From Paraniabella hibiscisoli (GTDB lineage Bacteria > Bacteroidota > Bacteroidia > Chitinophagales > Chitinophagaceae): a DNA stretch of 64,000 nucleotides. The first letter of the stretch is position 1; each line of letters opens with the position of its first letter. Location of the stretch: assembly GCF_022512515.1 (NCBI RefSeq), contig NZ_JAKWBK010000001.1, forward strand, positions 3,472,001 to 3,536,000, written 5' to 3'. The position numbers and the translations under genes are program-made. This document shows, piece after piece, positions 63,621-64,000 of this stretch. The notes below the pieces were generated by a model. It saw nothing but the letters and a program-made list of their open reading frames with translations. It did no database searches and was not told the origin of the DNA.

Positions 63621-64000
63621 ATGGATTTGAATTTACAACAAAAATTACGTTCCGCTATGAATGAAAAAATAGAAAAGCAAAAACAGGAAGGCAGCGATTT
63701 TTTAGCCGCTAATAAAAGTAAAGAAGGAGTGCTGGAGCTGGAAGGTGGCATTCAGTATGAAGTGATCAAAGAAGGTACAGGTATACAACCTGAGTTGTCC
63801 GACTCAATAACTGCTCATTATAGAGGTGCATTATTAAGTGGTAAAGAATTTGATAGCTCTTTTAAACGCAACCAGCCTTTTACTGCACGCCTTACCCAAT
63901 TGATCCGAGGTTGGCAAATTGCTATTCCTCTGATGAAAGAAGGAAGCCACTGGAGATTGTGGATTCCTTCAGACCTGGCTTATGGTGACAGGGGAGCTGG
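63621..64000 (+). CDS. FKBP-type peptidyl-prolyl isomerase, cut by the window end
   Basis: The ATG at 63621 opens MDLNLQQKLRSAMNEKIEKQ, a helical N-terminal part without signal peptide, then GVLELEGGIQYEVIKEGTGI QPELSDSITAHYRGALLSGK and EFDSSFKRNQPFTARLTQLI RGWQIAIPLMKEGSHWRLWI, ending PSDLAYGDRGAG at the last base. The FKBP core is plain (HYRGALLSGKEFDSS, LIRGWQIAIPLMKEGS, IPSDLAYGDRGAG). The N-terminal extension makes it of the FklB/FkpA kind, which help proteins fold; about 126 residues are within the window and only the last 20-30 are missing. It follows the ATPase by 65 bases. Confidence 0.92.
   Translation, partial: MDLNLQQKLRSAMNEKIEKQKQEGSDFLAANKSKEGVLELEGGIQYEVIKEGTGIQPELSDSITAHYRGALLSGKEFDSSFKRNQPFTARLTQLIRGWQIAIPLMKEGSHWRLWIPSDLAYGDRGA

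Overview
The window reads as chromosomal DNA of a Bacteroidota bacterium, most likely of the Chitinophagaceae type. Signs of this are a SusC/SusD pair with a hybrid two-component sensor, a GLPGLI-family protein beside a TonB-dependent-receptor-like barrel, Bacteroidota-style RHS core wording (HYYPFGLHMKGMGY) and TAnnTTTG promoter cores. Genus cannot be set from sequence alone. No tRNA, rRNA or CRISPR array was seen.

A general property must be kept in mind. Most long genes are split by single-base frame breaks. By hand count about 46 breaks are mended by adding one base, nearly always to a homopolymer, and only four go the other way. This looks like base-calling or assembly error rather than gene decay, so genes are given here as whole units and the breaks are noted.

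Layout. 1-7.4 kb is an accessory island: the 3' part of an RHS/YD-repeat polymorphic toxin, small candidate immunity genes, and a pile of insertion sequences (a complete IS3/IS407-type element with a duplicated end, a truncated second IS3 element, a decayed IS481 element and the remnant of a gene beside it). 7.4-10.6 kb holds an L,D-transpeptidase with a TonB-C-like tail, purK and a GNAT acetyltransferase. 10.8-16.5 kb is a complete RND efflux operon (lipoprotein adaptor, RND pump, TolC). Converging on it, 17.5-33.9 kb is a large minus-strand export operon: HlyD-type adaptor, MacB/LolD-type ATPase, five tandem FtsX/MacB permeases of about 785-811 residues, a second ATPase and a second TolC. 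Divergent from it is a sigma-54 activator plus NtrB-like kinase pair (34.1-36.8 kb). A 25-bp palindrome and a -24/-12-like box lie in the shared intergenic region, suggesting the pair switches the operon on.

36.8-42.1 kb carries a GtrA-like membrane protein, argS, an orphan lipoprotein and an odd secreted protein with a hydrophobic insert. 42.2-55.4 kb is a polysaccharide utilisation locus on the minus strand: hybrid sensor/AraC regulator, SusC, SusD, a GH130-family enzyme, an MFS sugar transporter and a secreted protein of unassigned family that may be a new glycosidase. The likely flow is outer-membrane import by SusCD, periplasmic cleavage, inner-membrane transport by the MFS protein and cytoplasmic phosphorolysis or hydrolysis by GH130. 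glgB lies just upstream on the same strand. 57.7-64 kb has an outer-membrane barrel protein with its GLPGLI partner, lysC, an ABC ATPase and the start of an FKBP-type prolyl isomerase cut by the window edge.
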